From the NCBI RefSeq assembly GCF_963576615.1, contig NC_088711.1, forward strand, positions 59,748,248-59,812,247: a stretch of 64,000 nucleotides of DNA, in the 5' to 3' direction. The DNA comes from Watersipora subatra. Lineage: Eukaryota; Bryozoa; Gymnolaemata; Cheilostomatida; Watersiporidae. Below the pieces are notes generated by a model. It did not search any database and was not told where the DNA came from. It worked only from the letters and a program-made list of their open reading frames with translations. The translations under genes were made by a program, and so were the position numbers. This document shows, in pieces, positions 23,001-34,083 of this stretch; position 1 is the stretch's first letter; every line of letters begins with the position of its first letter.

Positions 23001-24190
23001 TCTAACGCAGCAGAAGTTGCTGCCTATTTTGAACATGAAGTCAAAAAAAGTGTTAAATGACTGAAAAGCAGGTAAATACGTGCTCTTATCTATAGCACAG
23101 TTTTATTCACCTAACTTTAGAAGGACCAATAAAAAAGTGATGACCTTACTTACCCATCAATAAGGATCAGCTGGTATTGAGTAATATTACATACTATCAA
23201 CTATATAAATATAAAGATTTCACATTCATGAGCTGAAATCTATCAACCTTTTGACTTTGCTAATAGCACGTGCTCATGAATTGCCAATTTGCTTGGGAAT
23301 TCATGGCCTTTCGAGGCTTTCTTCCTTTTTGTGAAGAGATTAGAATTACTTTACGATATTTTTCACTTTTTTGTAATACATATTAACCTCTTTTAGTAGT
23401 AAACAGTGAAACATATTTGGAAAACAGTGTATATAAAAGTTGTGTTTGTAGATACACTATTGGCCGTGTTGATTATTGACGTGTTAAGATATGATAGCAC
23501 TCATTAATAGGTGGTAGTTGTACACCAGTATAGCATTTCAGTTTTTTTAGTTCTCAGTTTATTGACAAATGAAATTAAACAAAAAGAAACTACATTTTGC
23601 TGCATATTCACTATTTGAGCAAAACAGGTTGAAGTTGTTTTCTCTTTAGCTAAATCTGAGCCCGTTCATAGCCATTGTAAATCTTAAGATGTTAACCATT
23701 CAAAAATTATCTCTGCAAAGGAGACCTTTACTTCATCTGTCTGCTATCGCCAATTTTCACTATAAATTTAGTAATAAAATCTGTCGATTGTTGGTATTGT
23801 CAAACAGACGGAGTTGTTTTACCTTACTAAAAGAGCAGATAACTTCTACACCAACAATATATTTCATGTTCCATTATCAAAGTACTCCAACTGAAGAAAT
23901 ATGTTTGAGTAAAATCTTTTGCCAAGATAAAAAGAGTGGCAGTACATAGTACATAAAACAATTAAATATCTTCCAATAGTCAGGTTTATATTTTAAAACT
24001 TCATGAAGCATTAAATTATTCAAAAATAGTGTTGAAGTACTTAAAAAATATTGACCTAACCATAGGACAAGTGTACAAGTGTCACCAATATTAAATTTGC
24101 TCATCTGCATATCATTATGCCACTAATTTTTATTGTATTGTTTAATATAGAAGGTCTACATATATGTTGTGTACTGATTAGCACTACCTA
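23000..24190. other. Intergenic, no gene seen
   Basis: AT-rich DNA. Overlapping open frames at 23689-23949 (plus) and 23877-24110 (minus) have no recognisable domain or splice context. Confidence 0.5.
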
Positions 24191-24196
24191 TATCCA

Positions 24197-25330
24197 GGGC
24201 CGTATCCTCCTATACTGCAGCTACTGCCATGGCAGTAATATTTTTGAGGCTCAAAATCCTGGAATTCACGTCATTTTCACTTGATTTTAACACTTTGGCT
24301 GGAGAAATGACCAAAATGTCGTTTATCGGTTGCGTGGGGAAATGGCATTTACACTTTCGGTAGACGTTTATAAAGCTGGCGTCTCGTAACGTTAAACAAA
24401 GGATATGAATGCTAGTAAGTTTTAAATATCAACAAGATATTAGTCGATAAATTAAGTTATGAGACAATTATTCAAAAGGCGTTGCTTTGTGCTGAAGAAA
24501 TCGCCCTTCCTTGTGAAAGAATAAAAGCTGGAAGTACCAGTCAACATTGGCTCGACTTTCAAAATGGTAAAATAAAATATTAGTTGATCCTCCAATCGTA
24601 AGTGGTTTTCGATGGGATTAGAATAACAATAATTCAGATGATAGAAGTAATGTATACCTTTTAGATTTTTATTATACTTGGAATATACAGAGAAAAACGA
24701 TCGTTATGGCAGCTCATACGGCAACGTTATAGCGTTGGACTCTACCAAAAGGAATGCTTCTAGGCATTTCATACAGAGACAATTGAACATGGCTGTATTT
24801 TTTGTAGTAGTATATGTAAATTAATGCTTATGTACAAACAATTTTGTGCATAGAAATAAATTTAAGTTTGAGCTATGCATGTAACATGCATAGCTCAAAC
24901 TTAAATCTACTACTTGCTCAGCGGTGTAGACTGCAGTATAAGTGCATTATTTCTAACATGGTGCTCTATTAATTGTACTTTTTATCTTTACAATATTGCT
25001 TAAATAAATTATTTCATAAGAGACTACTCGTCTCCTACACCATTCAGCATTGTAACCGGTAATAATTCTACCTCATGCTAGCTGTGGCCAACCCCTTTAG
25101 CAGTTCTCATTCACATTATATTTTTAATAAGCATTGTTAAATACAATCTCAATAAACAGTTTTATATTTAGAAAGCTGGATTATAATGTCAAATTTGCTG
25201 TTAGAACATGTGCCCCATCAGGAGCCAAGTGTGCTAGATTTGCACCATTCTAACTAGTTATACTAAAAGAATTCTCGGAGGAGAACCCCCCTGAACCCCC
25301 TCCTCCCCACCGAGAGGGCGCTCAGTACTC
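24197..25330. mobile_element. Possible hAT-like non-autonomous DNA transposon remnant
   Basis: CAGGGCCGTATCC near 24197 resembles the terminal bases common in hAT elements. A GGAGGAGAACCCCCCTGA-type segment followed by C-rich sequence at 25275-25310 resembles internal sequence seen in many zinc-finger hAT elements. No transposase frame and no convincing right terminal repeat were found, so this is a weak, similarity-by-memory call. Confidence 0.25.
24860..24906. repeat. Near-perfect 47-bp palindrome (23-bp arms, 1-nt spacer)
   Basis: The arm ATTTAAGTTTGAGC... (24860-24882) is followed by a single A (24883) and its exact reverse complement (24884-24906). No mismatch in either arm. It could extrude as a cruciform or form an RNA hairpin with a minimal loop. 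Confidence 0.95.
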
Positions 25331-25359
25331 CTCTTGGACTCTCCCTGCAATACCATTTT

Positions 25360-26130
25360 CAAACAGGTGAATACTGCCCTTCCTATATCAGCACATGATA
25401 AACACCACCATTATCCATGTTTACTAACCATGATGTTTTGTCGTCATGCTAATTTATGCTATTGTTGGACAACTGATCATATCTGATAAACATGTGTAAT
25501 CTCCTATTATTCCTGTCTGTACAAAGTTATCATAACATTAAATCTGAAACATTTTCATGTACCTTGTGTTTAGTTCCCATGATTAACTCAAGCATTTTTA
25601 TTAGTTTAGTTTTATCATAAATAAGCCGAAGATTAGTAAGTGAGAGTTCCTGGGTAGATTTTTATAATAAAGTACTTATTTAACGAATCATCTATTTCTC
25701 ACTGGCCTTTGGGTTATACATGTATATAGTAAGCCCCTCAGGGCAGCATTTTGCTACATTGAGGCAGCACACTGTTACGCAACTTCACTAAACAAAGAAT
25801 TTAAATAAACTTTGAAAAATACTAAAATTTGTATATGACAAAAAATTATTATTTAAAATCAAAGCAATTCTAATGATATTATTGTAAAAAAACTAATTAT
25901 AAAGTAGTCATTTATGTGGATCAGTGGTTAAAAACTTTTGTAGAGATGTGCAATCTTTACAAAGAAATCTTTAGAAGTTCCCAGCATGAGTTTAATTACT
26001 AAAGTGTTTTACATGCTCTATTAACATCGTTTCTATTAAAATCCTTAATTTAAAATTGGTATTTTATAACTCTGGTTCCTTAATCTTACAAATTGACACA
26101 TTACACGAATAGGTATCAGTTGATTATTGC
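25360..26130. other. Intergenic, no gene seen
   Basis: No open frame, splice-bounded exon or recognisable repeat was found here. Confidence 0.5.
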
Positions 26131-26134
26131 TACA

Positions 26135-26460
26135 TGAACAGTCTAGACTCAAAGACACTCTCACTTGTCTCTCTTTCTGCACACTCTAAATTTAATGAAC
26201 TTGGTTGAATTAATGTGGTCACCTTCTGATTAAATACAGAAGGTAGAGTTTAACTTGAGAATTGAACTGGAACTATGCAAGTAAATCTCATAAAAAGAGG
26301 ATTGTTAGATTCAAATGGCTTTATGCAGCAGCTCTTTGACCTTTAAAATGAGTTGTTACTGATGAACCAATTTTTTACATTTTAGGTTTTTTCCTGCAGT
26401 GCCTGTTTAGTATCGTCGGTACCAATAGTTACAATCTCTCAGTTTTATCTTTTGTACTGT
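26135..26460 (+). repeat. Dispersed repeat, inverted partner of 2040-2345
   Basis: The reverse complement of this stretch follows 2040-2345 block by block (GTACC near the end, CTTTAAAATGAG..., CACACTCTAAATTTAA near the start). Likely a short non-autonomous element. Confidence 0.6.
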
Positions 26461-27084
26461 TTTATACACTAATCTGCTGGATTAATAACCTTCACCTGAA
26501 TAACTTTCACCCATCAGCCAAATGACTTATTAACTAACTTAACTGCTGTTGTTGAAAATGTAGTACCTATCTGAACCTAGATTATCTTGGTGAAGGAATC
26601 AAACATAGTTGCTCTTCGAAAGCAGACCAGCAAACAAATCGCAAAAACTAAACTAATTGAATCTCTTAAATGCTTCAGAAAAATTGTTTAAAATATAAGT
26701 TTGCAGAAATTTTTTAACTATGAAAAACCAACATGGGTAATATCACTAGTCTATTGCAAAGATAATTGGCGAAGCAGCCATTTTGGTAGATGCACAGAGT
26801 TTTTTAATTTTACAATTGTATTTTGTTGAGCATCTACAGTCTAAAATGTATTAGTTATGCTCAAGAAAGACTACCAAAAATTTAGCTATATATCCTCTTG
26901 CTTTCATGGTATACATTTTAAAAGATGGATAGAAGCTCTCCTCATGAAGCTTATTTGCAATGTGTATTTGAACAGTTTTATTAACTATGTATTCTATGTG
27001 AAGATAAATAAATAAATTCACCATCATCAGACAAATTTGAGTGTAAATTATGGTTTTCAGCAACGCTAATAAACTAGTGTTGTA

Positions 27085-27200
27085 AATTACACTATATAGT
27101 AATTAATATTCATTATATATATTATATTATTATATAATATAATATATTAATATTATATATATAATATTATATATTATATTATATATAACAGTAATATTCA
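27085..27200. repeat. AT-only palindromic low-complexity tract
   Basis: About 100 bp made almost only of ATTATAT and TATAATA words that can fold back on themselves. DNA from 26500 to 27085 shows no gene; the minus frame 26851-27063 lacks any domain. Confidence 0.8.
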
Positions 27201-27544
27201 TTATAACGTAAGAATAACAATAAGCAAAAATATTGAACTAAAGATTACAAGTTTAGAAAAATTGTTGTCAGCTAAAATTGTGTGATTCTGTTAGTAGTGA
27301 TTCCATCTTTTTAGTGTTTTATGTTATGTTTTAGAAGATAAGTCTACTAAAATATTTTAGCCCTTTAAATACATGTAACAAGCTTTCCAATTTATATAGT
27401 TCTCTAACCCACAAAAATCAGCAGCCGAAACAGCTCAGAAATCAGACAAAAATAAATAGTTTGTTATGAGCAAGATATGAACAAGTCTACACTATGTCTA
27501 GCTGGTACAGAACTGTTAAGCTAGATTATATCTTTTCTATCACT

Positions 27545-28795
27545 TGTTTGTTCGTTTGTTTTATTTCACATTAAATCACCACATAGCAATATTATAGAAA
27601 AAGTAAGGTGCAATGTGGGCCTATATGCACAGTAGCATGGCTATTTGAGGCGCATAGCCCAAGTTAACATATGATGTTGATTATCAATGAAGAAAACCAG
27701 GTTGTCTAAGCAATAGAAATCAGACCAAATTTATCCCAGAGAGTCCAACAAGCACTGCTTTAAAGCAGCCCTAAAAACCATCATACCTATTAATTTCCTC
27801 AGCCAAATTGGCAAGGAAATCCATGCTGCTGACACACGATAGGCAACCTATCTATGGTCACCAGTAGGGGATGAGGGTGAAAAAGGTATCGAAAATAAGG
27901 ATTGACCATTGTTATAATGTGTTGAAAAGTTGGGGATTTAAATTGTGAAAAGACTAAAAGACATATTCTTAGTTGGTATAGTTGCTGTATAGGCAAAACA
28001 AGATCTTTTAAACAAAGGAGTTGACAGAAAATAAGAGTTTTTATAATATATTATTCTCAGCAATCGCTTCTGGATGGCTGAAATTTTGTAACTCATTGGA
28101 GCGTTTCCCCATGTTTCCAAGCAATAAACTATTTTACTGTTTATTAGAGTATTATATAAAAGCAAAAGAAGCATTTCTGGTAAGATCAACGAGGCTTGGT
28201 AAATAGTCCCAAGCTTTGTCGCAGTTGTTTCCTCAATAGTTCTATGTGTCTTGACCAGTTTATTATACTGTTTATTGTAACGCCTAAAGACCATGCTATC
28301 CGTCATTTGTATGTTTTGTCTATTCATGGAAATATTTTCTGTTAATCGAAATTTATTTTGTAGATTTTGAATAACTATGACATTAGTCTTGTCAACATTC
28401 AATGTTAGTTTGTTTTGATCACACCAATTTTTTGTCGCACTTAATTCTTTGGTAATCATAGTTATATCTTTATTCTAGTTTTCGCAGTATAAAATAAGTT
28501 AGTATCATCAGCAAACAAAATAGTATTAATTGTATAAGTACTTTTACAAGATCATTGGGGATCCTTGGATCCTTGAGGTACAACACATTTAATTACTAAA
28601 GGTTGGAATATTTTAGAGATATTAAAACACTTTGAAGACAATTTGATAAATTATTTTGAATTAATTTTAAACTTTAATTGGAAAAATTTATTTGCTTAAG
28701 CTTATTTATTAAAATAGAGTGATCTATTGTATCAAAAGCCTTTAAGAAGTCAATGAAATACCTAAAGCAGATAGGTTTTGACTAGTTGATTAGGG
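27545..28795 (-). mobile_element. 5'-truncated LINE relic (reverse transcriptase end)
   Basis: Reading leftward from about 28790, a reverse transcriptase can be followed: FIDFLKAFDTIDHSIL (near 28745), GSPMI (near 28555), then a degraded FADD region with stops. An open part at 28459-27938 starts with NWCDQNKLTLNVDKTNV and later has LLYNTLINSKIVYCLETWGN and IQKRLLRIIYY, the usual thumb and C-terminal sequence of Jockey/CR1/RTE-type LINEs. A 3' non-coding tail ends near 27545. A 3' fragment of the same family lies at 7955-8245. The element is broken by frame changes and stops. Confidence 0.8.
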
Positions 28796-28799
28796 TTGG

Positions 28800-29040
28800 G
28801 TAGTTCATACCTTTAAACCATTCATGACACATGTATGTCGCCTCTGTTATTTTACTCATGACGCAAATGTCTGAGTCAATATATTCAGTTTACTTACTTG
28901 TGTTTATGTATGTAAATTACTCATAATGTGGTTTAAGTATTTTGCATGTTTAAAAATGCTGTAAAGCCCGCAAATCTTCTGTAATAACTGAGTTAATAAA
29001 CATAAAAAGTATGAACAATATAATGCAATCAGAAGAACAA
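28800..29040. other. Intergenic, no gene seen
   Basis: Short unique-looking AT-rich stretch between the LINE relic and the purine tract. Confidence 0.5.
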
Positions 29041-29660
29041 ACATGGACCAACCGAAACAAAAGGGAGAGGCAGAAAGGGGAAATGGAGAGAAAAAGAGAG
29101 GCAGAAAAAGAAAGAGAGATTGAGAGAAAGAGACAAAGAGAGAAGGAAAATGGAGAGAGGGGAGAGATGGAATGAGGGAGAGAGAAAGAAGAGGGAAAGA
29201 TTAAAAAAGTGAGAGAGGGAAAAAGAAAGAGATAGAGATATAAAGAGAGAGAAAAAGGGAGAGGGAGAGAATGAAAGAATGAAAGGGAGAGAGGTAGATA
29301 GGGAAAGACAGAGGGTTAGAGGTAAAGGGAGAGAGGTAGAGGTAAAAAGGAAGAGAGATAGATGTGCATTTTAGAGAGAAAGAGGAAGAGAGGGAGAGAG
29401 GGAGAGGGATTGATAGAGAGAAATATTGAAAGAGAGAGAATGAGAGAGAGAAAGAGAGAGGGAGAGAGGGAAAGAGGGAAAGAGGGTGAGAGGGAGAGAG
29501 GGAGAGAGGGAGAGGAAAGAAAAGATAGAGAGAGAAATTGTGACAGATATGGAGAAAGGAAAAAAGATGTGGGGAGAGAGGTAAAGAGGGGAAAAGGGGA
29601 GAAGGAAAGGAAGAGAAGGAGAGAAAGGAAGAGATAAGAAAAAATAGAGACATTGAAAGA
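29041..29660. repeat. 600-bp purine (GA) tract
   Basis: Almost pure A and G on the plus strand (GAGAGAGG, AAAGAGAGAG, GGGAGAGAGG words) with very few C or T. Open frames on both strands here (29201-29653 minus, 29362-29637 plus) are products of composition. Long polypurine-polypyrimidine tracts with mirror symmetry can adopt triplex (H-DNA) forms. Confidence 0.9.
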
Positions 29661-30135
29661 GATTCAGAGAATTACGAATAAATTATTAAATGTAGCCATA
29701 TTGTCATTAGTGAACTAATAAACTCCTGTGTAAATTCTAATGTGCTCAAAGAAACATGCATGGACCAATAAATATCAAAGTGACAAGATCGGTTAAAACC
29801 ATTAAAAATATGAAACATCTAACTAAATAATCTGTAATCACAGATTTGCCAAACATATAAAATGTGCCTTATAACTATCTAAATTGATCAGTCAACACTA
29901 TATTTTTGGTTCTTAATTACTCATCTGGTTATTTAGCGTGGAAAAAAATTGATCCAGAAAAGTTTGCTACACGTAGTCACGTTATCACTAGTAACACTCT
30001 TACTAAAAACTAAAAACTACTTAGTATAACAGATGTGAGATCTTACTGCATAACAAATATAATGCAAATTGTTAAAGTCTTGTGTAAGAAGTATGTTTGT
30101 GAAGCATTCACAAAAAAGACAACATCATATAAGGC

Positions 30136-30165
<30 letters not shown>
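30136..30165 (+). repeat. (AAT)n microsatellite
   Basis: About ten uninterrupted AAT/TAA units. Confidence 0.95.
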
Positions 30166-30168
<3 letters not shown>

Positions 30169-30310
30169 AAGATGACACACATTCTGACCGCAAACTTGCT
30201 TTCATCAACCTTTCAGAACTCTTAAGCGTGTAGTATCAAACTTGTTTTCTCTCTGCTCTTTTTCATACTCTCTCACTCTTATTAATATATTTTGAAGTTG
30301 GTGATATTAT

Positions 30311-30712
30311 CGTCCCCTCTGTGGATGAATGCAAGTTGTTGCATCAGGATTACAGAACTATAATTGTTAAGGCAATGTGGATGGTATGAAATAAATCTAC
30401 AATGAAGTTCATTGTAGATTAAGTTCATGCATTAAGTTCATTGAATGAACTTAATGAGGGTGCATTTGATAAATGCATGTGATTAACTTATTGTGTTGAG
30501 TATTTTTTGAGAAATACATGTATAAGTGCCCCGCAAATGGTTGAGTTTCTTAAAAGTTTCAAGATGTATTTGTATTTGCCACTTGCTATACACAAAAACC
30601 ATTCAGTATGAACTTACTAAATAGTTTTTTGTTCAAGTACTTGAATTAGATAGTTTTACCAGTTGATAGGACCATTAAAGAATTAGGCTATGAAACACTG
30701 AAACACTGAACT
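30311..30712. repeat. Truncated copy of the start of the duplicated block
   Basis: Aligns with 35650-36120: a TTGCATCAG..TTACA segment, ACTTGCTATACACAAAAACCATTCAGTAT against the matching segment at 35915, and ACCAGTTGATAGGACCATTA. It stops where the TG/CGTG microsatellite begins, at a site where intact copies read TTTATGTTTGTGTT. Confidence 0.65.
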
Positions 30713-30915
30713 TGTGCGTGTATGTGCGTGTGTGCGTGTGCGTGTGCGTGTGCGTGTGCGTGTGCGTGTGCGTGTGTGTGTGTGTGTGCGTGTGTGTGTG
30801 TGCGTGTGTACGTGTGCGTGTGTACGTGTGTGCGTGTGTACGTGTGTGCGTGTGTACGTGTGTGCGTGTGTACGTGTGTGCGTGTGTACGTGTGTGCGTG
30901 TGCGTGTGTGTGTAT
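30712..30915 (+). repeat. (TG)n / (CGTGTG)n microsatellite
   Basis: About 200 bp of alternating purine-pyrimidine sequence with CGTGTG and TACGTGTG variants. Three overlapping Cys/Val-rich open frames are artefacts. Such sequence favours Z-DNA. Confidence 0.95.
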
Positions 30916-31149
30916 AAAAAAGTTACTGTTTACTAGAAGCTATCCATCAAAACTTTGAATATGACAATATTGGTACCTCTCGATATTGTTACAAAAATAA
31001 AAGTGAGATGTTGTGCTGTCTTTGTCTGACCTAGCAGAAAGAAAATGTCGAGGCTCTTTTCTTACAATTGTTTGCATGAAAAAATCTGCCTTGACCCCAG
31101 GTTTAGTAATTGAACCTTACGAAAAGTATTTCATAACAGCGCATGGTAA

Positions 31150-31380
31150 CACATGGGCCCAATGCTGAAATAATAAGCGTGTGCATTGGCTATAGCTTAT
31201 ATGATAGCGACCTAAATCATTGTCTTGTATGGCTCAGTGGTAGAGCGCGCAGATTTTAAATTCGTGGTGGCAGTTTCGATCAGTTCGAGGCCTTCAGTTT
31301 GCAGATTTTTATATCAAGATTTTAATATCTATAGCTGAAACTACATACATATAGGACCAACTGTGAAAAATATATACATA
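31150..31380 (+). mobile_element. tRNA-like SINE
   Basis: TGGCTCAGTGGTAGAGCGCG at 31231 matches a pol III A box region and CAGTTCGAGGCC at 31279-31290 matches a B box. The 3' part (GATTTTTATATCAAGATTTT and onward) follows the tail of the SINE copies at 40830-40880 and 62840-62940. Its AT-rich tail runs straight into the 10-bp satellite. The tRNA-like part does not form a complete tRNA. Confidence 0.65.
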
Positions 31381-31760
31381 ACTATATATAACTATATATA
31401 ACTATATATAACTATATATAACTATATATAACTATATATAACTATATATAACTATATATAACTATATATAACTATATATAACTATATATAACTATATATA
31501 ACTATATATAACTATATATAACTATATATAACTATATATAACTATATATAACTATATATAACTATATATAACTATATATAACTATATATAACTATATATA
31601 ACTATATATAACTATATATAACTATATATAACTATATATAACTATATATAACTATATATAACTATATATAACTATATATAACTATATATAACTATATATA
31701 ACTATATATAACTATATATAACTATATATAACTATATATAACTATATATAACTATATTAT
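31381..31760 (+). repeat. 10-bp tandem satellite, 37 perfect copies
   Basis: The unit ACTATATATA is repeated 37 times without error (31381-31750), followed by a degenerate unit. Perfect homogeneity over 370 bp suggests recent expansion or assembly collapse. It lies in the presumed first intron of the minus-strand gene starting at 31935. Confidence 0.97.
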
Positions 31761-31854
31761 ATAAAGATATTTAGTAACTAATTAAAACTAGTTAGTCATA
31801 GCGACTAAAAATTGAATCGAAATAAATCAAAAATAGCGAGACGATAATACTAAC

Positions 31855-31935
31855 ATCATCAGCAGTCTTTTTAGATTGAAAGAATCCTTTTCTTTTCTTC
31901 TTGCCGTATGAACTGGGTGTATATCTCGTTGCCAT
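31855..31935 (-). CDS. Probable first coding exon of an unrecognised minus-strand gene
   Basis: On the minus strand ATG at 31935-31933 sits in a good context (AAG before, G after). It opens 27 codons, MATRYTPSSYGKKKRKGFF and onward to a KKTADD end, then meets a donor GTTAGT at 31854 in phase 0. The peptide is basic and polar with a KKKRK cluster that could act as a nuclear signal. Without splicing the frame would continue to 48 codons with a hydrophobic tail. Downstream exons would lie left of the 10-bp satellite; none was found with confidence. CCAAT and CRE-like elements lie 150-170 bp upstream. I do not recognise the family. Confidence 0.5.
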
Positions 31936-32059
31936 CTTGTAATAATGTGAGAGTGAGTAATAAGTGAGTGAGAAGAGAGAGTGAATAATGTGTGAGAGTT
32001 TTCGAAACGCGTGTGTATGAGTCTTCGGTCAGAGACAAAAGGAATGAGCTCAACAATGG

Positions 32060-32260
32060 CTTCGCAATGTTTACAATCGTTACTACGTCACCGCGGCATT
32101 TCATTGGTCAATTTCAATTATGCGTTGATTTCATTTGATAAGAAAAAAGCAGCTCCGACGCAAATCAAACCAGCAGGTTTTATTTGCTTCAAGGTTATCC
32201 TTTTGGCGGGAATAAAAAGGCTCTCACTCGTTATTGGTTGATTGAAAGTGAATATTATCA
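32060..32260. promoter_or_regulatory. Candidate divergent promoter with CRE, CCAAT and E2F-like sites
   Basis: TACGTCA at 32084-32090 (TGACGTA on minus) is CRE-like, ATTGG at 32103-32107 and near 32234 give CCAAT on the minus strand, and TTTGGCGGGAA at 32202-32212 fits an E2F site. CpG content is higher than in surrounding AT-rich DNA. The region separates a minus-strand start (31935) from a plus-strand gene whose coding exon begins at 33228 after a CAG acceptor, so a leader exon could start here. Inference from motifs only. Confidence 0.4.
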
Positions 32261-32539
32261 GTACGATTGAAAAGATCACGTGTTGAGCTTTCGCTTGGTA
32301 TATAGATTTCAGTTGATATCGGCCGATAAGGAGCCATTTATTATGCAAATAAAGAGGTCGTAAGGGTTGCATTCTTGCGGTTTTCTTGCGGTTTGGTTTA
32401 TTACAGGGTCGCAATAAAAGGCTCATTTGTATAGTTTGCATTAGTTTCTGTCAATAAAAGCATACCTGTTGAAAGAGCACGTTCTACTGCTTACAGTGCT
32501 TCATAAATCTGCAATTTAGGAAAATTTGACAAAAATTCA

Positions 32540-32985
32540 AAATTTTTGTACATCATGGCCTTAAAACCTTGGAACAAAGAATCCATACCGAAAAAATTGA
32601 TTTCAGACCCACCCGTTGGCAGGTCTGACACCATACCCATTAGGCTAACGAGATTTAGTTGCTAGGTTGTCGACATAAGTCATTATATGAGAGCAAATAC
32701 CCAACTGCTTTGCTACTATGCAGGGTCATAGCATAACGTCACGAAAAGCTGTTGGCTCATATTATTAAGCGTACTCAAATTTTTCATTGGCAATGTGCCA
32801 GGCTAATAACAAGCAACTCTCATTACTTCTCATTGTTTATACAACAAAATTTTTTTCTCATGATATATAGTTGGAAAGTTAGAATGGCAAATGTTGTTAT
32901 ATGTTAAATGAAAATCAATTTTTGATCCAAAGACATTTCTATTGCCCGGGCAACACTGGTAGCACAGCTAGTATATATATAACCT
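32540..32985 (-). mobile_element. SINE-like dispersed repeat (minus orientation)
   Basis: On the minus strand it begins GCTGTGCTACCAGTGTTGCC, carries an internal tRNA-like stretch with B-box-like GGTCTGAAATCAA, and ends in the TGGATTCTTTGTTCCAAGG tail. The same order is seen at 40125-40562 (minus) and 40600-40880 (plus). Confidence 0.7.
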
Positions 32986-33178
32986 TTTCGACCAATGTCG
33001 GTTATATATACATTAGGAGCAAATAACTGTTAATCAAAATAATAAATAAATAGTAATTTTTGGCATGCTAAAGTCAAAACTTTGAATATGTTTTGATAGA
33101 CACCATGTTAGTTGTAGATAACACTCACTATGATTCACTTTTGTTCGGCAGCTTGGTTAACTATTTCCTGTTTTTCAG

Positions 33179-33461
33179 GCCAATCTAAAAAAGTTAATAA
33201 TTACGAAGTACATCATTTGAAAGCAAAATGAACAAGACCAGCCACAATAGCGTTACTAGCCAAGATGATAATAAAGGGAAAACTCTAAGCATTCCAAGCC
33301 TTGTAATTCTCCTAAAATCTCCATGCCAGGATGATGGAGAGAGCACTTCAAGTCATTTCGTCTCTTCAGTGTCCCCAAGCTCTCAAAGCAGCTCAGGCTA
33401 TTTAACACCTAGAAAACGTCGACTATTTGATAACCTTACAAGAGATTTTGTTCCTAGTCCA
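33179..33461 (+). CDS. Novel gene, exon with start codon (coding 33228-33461)
   Basis: An acceptor TTCCTGTTTTTCAG ends at 33178, so a 5' leader exon lies upstream. The first ATG in the open frame is at 33228, after an in-frame TAA at 33198. Coding runs 78 codons to the donor CCA/GTGAGA at 33462, phase 0. The peptide is Ser-rich and probably disordered, with two notable elements: LTPRKRRLFDNL, which combines a CDK-type TPRK site with a KRRLFD cyclin-docking-like (Cy/RxL) motif, and PSP at the end. If unspliced the frame stops at 33501. A function as a cyclin/CDK substrate or regulator is inference only. A decayed copy of this exon is at 19.4 kb. Confidence 0.65.
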
Positions 33462-34083
33462 GTGAGAAACTATTCTATTAATTCCGACTATTTTGACCAA
33501 TAAGAAATTATAAAAATATTATAGATATAATATCTGTTTTACAAAACCTGTACATCATAATAAACCATTTATTCAATTGCTGCTCTCAAAGTATAAAAAC
33601 AATCTTCATCCATCATCAGTTGGATTTTATTACATTTCAAAACTTTTTCCTATAAATAGAAGATTAGCAAAAACTTGGCTGTTTAAAGACTAATTTAGTT
33701 GTTACTTTAAATTTATAAGTATTAGTTGAAAATCAACACTACCTGATTCACACAAAAAATTCAGTAATTTTCATACCTAATTATTTATTCTAATTACTAT
33801 AGAAAAAACCGTACTTTCAAAATTCATAATGATTATGTTACACGATTCAATCTACTCATGTTTCAGATAATGACAGAGAGAAACTTTAACAACCATCTAA
33901 TGTTAATAGCAGAACCTCTACAACAGGCTATTTATAGATGTGAAAATTCTGTTACTTGACTTTTAAGATTCTCATGAAAAAAAGCTATTTTATGAAAATG
34001 TACATAATACATTCTTTACTTATTATATATGTTGTATTATATATGTATTACATATGTTATATATGTCAATTTTGTTTGTTCAG

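Noticed and set aside
29201-29653. Long open frames on both strands of the purine tract
   Set aside because: They arise from near absence of T (or A) containing stop codons in low-complexity GA sequence; residues are only S, L, P, F or R, E, K, G.
30712-30958. Three overlapping Cys/Val-rich open frames
   Set aside because: Translation of a CGTGTG microsatellite in all three frames; no start context or splice support.
31231-31290. Possible tRNA gene
   Set aside because: A and B boxes are present but no acceptor stem pairs; the sequence continues into a SINE tail shared with other copies.
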